Source of the DNA: Gemmatimonadaceae bacterium
GTDB lineage: Bacteria > Gemmatimonadota > Gemmatimonadetes > Gemmatimonadales > Gemmatimonadaceae
Reading direction: 5' to 3'
DNA: 7,171 nucleotides
NCBI GenBank assembly: GCA_013361745.1
Contig: JABFXM010000467.1
Span: 1 to 7,171 of the forward strand
Positions 4,474-7,171 of this stretch are shown one piece after another. The notes under the pieces were generated by a model, which did not search any database, was not told where the DNA came from, and saw only the letters and a program-made list of their open reading frames with translations. The position numbers and the translations under genes are program-made. The first letter of the stretch is position 1, and every line of letters begins with the position of its first letter.

Positions 4474-6921
4474 TCACTTCGGCGGACGCCCCAGGACGCG
4501 GCCCAGCGCATCCCAGTGATCGGCGAACGCTCGCCAGTCGCCACGACGCTGATCCGCGCGCAGGCTGTCGTAGAGAGCGGCGGCACTCGTTCTCAGGTCC
4601 GCGGGTGGACGCGTGACGGGCACCGCGGGCTGCGTCTCGCCGAGCGCGGCGAAGACGGTCGCGCCGGCGCGAATCGAGTCTGCACGCAGAATTGTCACCG
4701 CCGCCAGCGAGGGCGGATTCTGGGGACGGATCAGGTAGCTCGATTGCGTGAGCATCAGACCGCGCCGCGTGGGTACGACGTTCACCACCCCGCGCGCGAT
4801 CCGCGTGTCGCGCGCCGCCGACGATGCGCTGTCGCCACCGCGCAGCCGTTCGAGTGCGATCGTCCAGTGCGGTCCGGCGGAATCGGCGATCCATCGGCTC
4901 CCGCTCGCCGGACCACCGCGCGCGACGACGGCGCCGTCGAGATGCTCGTCCGCGCGCAACACAGGCAGCGCGAGCGCGAGCGACGAGCCGAGCGCGAATC
5001 GTCCGCCGCTTCCGCCGGTGAGGGCGCTGTCGGAGCCGTCGCTGAGCGGGATCCGCCGCTGGATCGCTCCTTCGCTCACCGTTCCCGCCGTCGCGAAAGC
5101 GGCGCGCTGTGCGAGCGCGGCGTCGGTGGGCGGCGGGAGCTGCGCGGCCACCGCGGGATCGAGCTGCGCGACGCCGATGAACAACCGCGGAAAACGCCGC
5201 CGCCACGCGCGCGCGAGCGGATCGTTCTCCATCGCCGCGGTGTCGGTCACGAGGCGCACGCGCCCCGTCGTCGCATTGACGACCGCGGTCGCCGCGTGGT
5301 GCAGATACGCGAGCTCCACCCCGCCCACATCGACGCGCGCGCTGAGCGGGTAGTCCGGCGCGGTCGTGTAGAGGTCGATCATCCAGAGCAGCGTGTCGCC
5401 CGCGAGCGCGGGCGTCACGTCGTCGCTCTGCTCGAAGAGCGGCGCGACCGCGTCGACGATCGCGCGGACGGAACGGTGCGCGACGAGACGCGGCGCGGGG
5501 TGCGGCAGGTCCTGCGTGAGGAGCCGGAAGTTCTGCAGCGCCCAGGCGGGAACGAGACGCCCGCTGCCCTCGGTCATCGGGACACCGACCATTCGCTGTC
5601 CGCTGTCGGCGACGATCGCGTACCCGTCGCCGGAATCGACGACCGTCACCGGCGCGAGCGACAGCCACTCACTTGTCGGCACGCCGCGCGGGTCCACCAT
5701 CACCGGTCCGCCACGGTCGTCCACACGCGAGAGGGAGAAATACTGCGCGCCCCACTCCGACTCCGCGCCGCCGGCCCCTCTCGTCGCGACGAGCGCGGCG
5801 AGCTCTCCGCTGGGAAGCGTCCGCACGCCGAGGCTCCTCGTGATCTCGGCCCCGCGCGTGCGCTCGACCGAGCGTCTCAGAGCGACCAGGTCCCAGCTCG
5901 GCATCGCCCGCGCGACGTCGGAGACGAGCCAGCTGCTGTCGCGCGGTGCCGAAAGTTGCTCGAGCGCGAAGGCACGCCGGGTGTACGCGGCGCGCGTGGC
6001 GAGGTACGGCCGCTCGCGCACGACGGGGTCCTGCTGTCCCGCGAGACGCCGCGAGAGCGCGGGCGCCAACTGGTGGAGGAGCAACGAGAGCAGCAGCAAT
6101 GCACTCACCGTCGCGAACGCGGCCCGGAGCTGTCCCGCCCAGCCGGTCCAGAGCAACGCGAGCGCCCCGGCGAGCGTGAGGATCGAGAGCAGCACGTTCG
6201 CCGGAACGAGCACACGGTGGTCGACGTACGCGAACTCGTGGAGCGTCCCGCTGCCGTCGCCGAGCAGGCTGAACGCGTCGAGACGATAGCTCCACGCGAG
6301 CAGGATCAGCAGCAGCGCCGCGAGCGCCGTCAGATGGCGTCGCACGTACTGCGACACACGCAGCGTGCCGCGCTCCCAGCGCAGGCTCGGCGTCAGCGCG
6401 TAGAGGAAGATGACGACGGCGGCGATGAGGAGCGTCGCCAGCAGCGTCCACCAGTAGAACGCGCGCTCGAGCGGAAGCCAGTAGGCGAAGAAACCGAGAT
6501 CGCGCTGGAAGTACGGGTCGGCCTCGCCGAAGGCGTCCGCGTACGCGAGCTTCGCCGCCGGCACCCAATCGAGCTGCGTCAGCGCGGCGCCGAGCAGCAG
6601 CGAGAGAACGATCGTCCCGAGCAGGAGGTAGCGCGGCGGGACCTCTTCACCGATCTCGAGGTTCGCGACCCGCCGCGGGAGAACGAGCGAGACGACCGAC
6701 CCGCGGACGGCGTAGAGATTCAGGAACGCGAAGATCGATCCCGCCGCGGCGGTGACTACGCCGGCGAGCGTCATGAACGTCGCCCGCGCCTTCCACACCG
6801 CGCCGGCGCCGAGCGAGGCATACCATTCGTAGTCGAGGATCACCGCCGCGAGACCGCGGCCGAGCAGCAGCAGGAGCGCCGCGACCGCGACGACGATGAT
6901 CAGTCTGCGGCGCCCGCGCAT
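4474..6921 (-). CDS. UPF0182 family (COG1615) integral membrane protein
   Basis: An 815-residue membrane protein of unknown function, matched by features of the UPF0182 family as I know it. Seven hydrophobic segments fill the first third: about 7-28, 46-69, 97-116, 152-175, 197-211, 239-259 and 267-286. A large, presumably extracytoplasmic domain follows. Family-like landmarks are LDYEWYASLG at 29-38, DPYFQRDLGFFAYWLP at 135-150, ERPYLATRAAYTRRAF at 303-318, MIDLYTTAPDYPLSA at 514-528, LAYLHHAATAVVNATTGRVRLVTD at 537-560, DPLARAWRRRFPRLF at 567-581, and the end ALYDSLRADQRRGDWRAFADHWDALGRVL at 782-810. Most family members are about 900-1000 residues, so this one is short; the section after PRLF lacks the usual HLRYP-type segment. 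ATG at 6921 lies 4 bases after the upstream stop, with no clear ribosome site, suggesting coupling to that gene. No enzymatic motif was recognised. Confidence 0.88.
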   Translation of the reverse strand: MRGRRRLIIVVAVAALLLLLGRGLAAVILDYEWYASLGAGAVWKARATFMTLAGVVTAAAGSIFAFLNLYAVRGSVVSLVLPRRVANLEIGEEVPPRYLLLGTIVLSLLLGAALTQLDWVPAAKLAYADAFGEADPYFQRDLGFFAYWLPLERAFYWWTLLATLLIAAVVIFLYALTPSLRWERGTLRVSQYVRRHLTALAALLLILLAWSYRLDAFSLLGDGSGTLHEFAYVDHRVLVPANVLLSILTLAGALALLWTGWAGQLRAAFATVSALLLLSLLLHQLAPALSRRLAGQQDPVVRERPYLATRAAYTRRAFALEQLSAPRDSSWLVSDVARAMPSWDLVALRRSVERTRGAEITRSLGVRTLPSGELAALVATRGAGGAESEWGAQYFSLSRVDDRGGPVMVDPRGVPTSEWLSLAPVTVVDSGDGYAIVADSGQRMVGVPMTEGSGRLVPAWALQNFRLLTQDLPHPAPRLVAHRSVRAIVDAVAPLFEQSDDVTPALAGDTLLWMIDLYTTAPDYPLSARVDVGGVELAYLHHAATAVVNATTGRVRLVTDTAAMENDPLARAWRRRFPRLFIGVAQLDPAVAAQLPPPTDAALAQRAAFATAGTVSEGAIQRRIPLSDGSDSALTGGSGGRFALGSSLALALPVLRADEHLDGAVVARGGPASGSRWIADSAGPHWTIALERLRGGDSASSAARDTRIARGVVNVVPTRRGLMLTQSSYLIRPQNPPSLAAVTILRADSIRAGATVFAALGETQPAVPVTRPPADLRTSAAALYDSLRADQRRGDWRAFADHWDALGRVLGRPPK

Positions 6922-6925
6922 GCGC

Positions 6926-7171
6926 TCAGATCGTCACGCCCTGCGTGCGGAGCCAGCCTTCCATCTCGTCGCGGATCTCCGTGAGCCGCTCGCTGCTGCG
7001 CGCCTCGTAGCGGGTGACGAGGATCGGCTGCGTGTTCGACGCGCGAATGAGCCCCCAGCCGTCGCCGAAGAGCACCCGGGCGCCGTCCACGCCGATGACC
7101 TCGCGTCTGCTGGTGAAGTATTCCACCGCCCGGCGGACGATGTCGAACTTCTCCTCCTCGGGGACGTCGAC
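6926..7171 (-). CDS. Phosphomannomutase/phosphoglucomutase, C-terminal part (5' end outside window)
   Basis: The last 81 residues of an alpha-D-phosphohexomutase; the frame runs open to the window edge, starting VDVPEEEKFDIVRRA. These enzymes interconvert hexose 1- and 6-phosphates through an active-site phosphoserine that would lie in the missing N-terminal part. What is visible is domain IV: DGARVLFGDGWGLIRASNTQPILVTRYEA, in which RASNTQP is the phosphate-binding loop (more often R-x-SNTEP), then a helix SSERLTEIRDEMEGWL. The DGWGL.RASNT.P.LV form is like AlgC-type phosphomannomutase/phosphoglucomutase rather than glucosamine mutase GlmM. The internal GTG at 7126 is not a real start because homology continues upstream. 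It ends 4 bases before the UPF0182 gene, so the two are probably co-transcribed. Mannose versus glucose preference cannot be told from this fragment. Confidence 0.88.
   Translation of the reverse strand, partial: VDVPEEEKFDIVRRAVEYFTSRREVIGVDGARVLFGDGWGLIRASNTQPILVTRYEARSSERLTEIRDEMEGWLRTQGVTI

Noticed and set aside
3880..6984. A 1034-codon open frame on the plus strand, antisense to arcC, UPF0182 and the mutase
   Set aside because: Its product is an Arg/Glu/Gln/His-rich string with no domain, and it lies exactly opposite three well-supported genes. Long stop-free antisense frames are expected in GC-rich DNA.

Overview
The window is a GC-rich bacterial chromosome segment, very densely coded. 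All seven genes lie on the minus strand, so transcription runs from high to low coordinates. High GC, GTG starts, 4-base GTGA gene overlaps, and short ACGT-rich intergenic repeats suggest a member of the Gemmatimonadota or a related high-GC soil phylum. That assignment is inference from general character; no marker gene here proves it.

Layout in transcription order: (1) the C-terminal 81 residues of a phosphomannomutase/phosphoglucomutase, cut by the window edge; (2) an 815-residue UPF0182-family membrane protein with seven predicted N-terminal membrane segments; (3) after a 48-base gap with a weak promoter-like sequence, a divergent carbamate kinase (arcC-like); (4, 5) sucC and sucD, the two subunits of succinyl-CoA synthetase; (6) a PTS EIIA-like domain fused to two CBS domains; (7) ndk, nucleoside diphosphate kinase. 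Downstream of ndk, bases 1-119 carry a cluster of degenerate CCCACGT heptamers in both orientations. The arcC/sucC and sucC/sucD junctions each overlap by GTGA, and the sucD/CBS and CBS/ndk gaps are 19 and 2 bases. Genes 3 to 7 are therefore very probably one translationally coupled operon.

The five-gene block reads as an energy-currency module. Carbamate kinase and SucCD both make ATP (or GTP) from an activated phosphate or thioester. NDK spreads the gamma-phosphate among nucleotides. The CBS protein is a plausible adenylate sensor, and its EIIA-like domain keeps the histidine that is phosphorylated in true EIIA proteins. Three consecutive products (SucD His248, EIIA-like His67, NDK His117) carry a known or candidate phospho-histidine. 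This is the most interesting point in the window. The regulatory reading is inference; the individual family assignments are firm for sucC, sucD and ndk, good for the EIIA-CBS protein and the UPF0182 protein, and slightly less certain for carbamate kinase specificity.

No RNA genes, insertion sequences, CRISPR arrays or defence genes were seen. No stretch over 300 bases lacks a gene.
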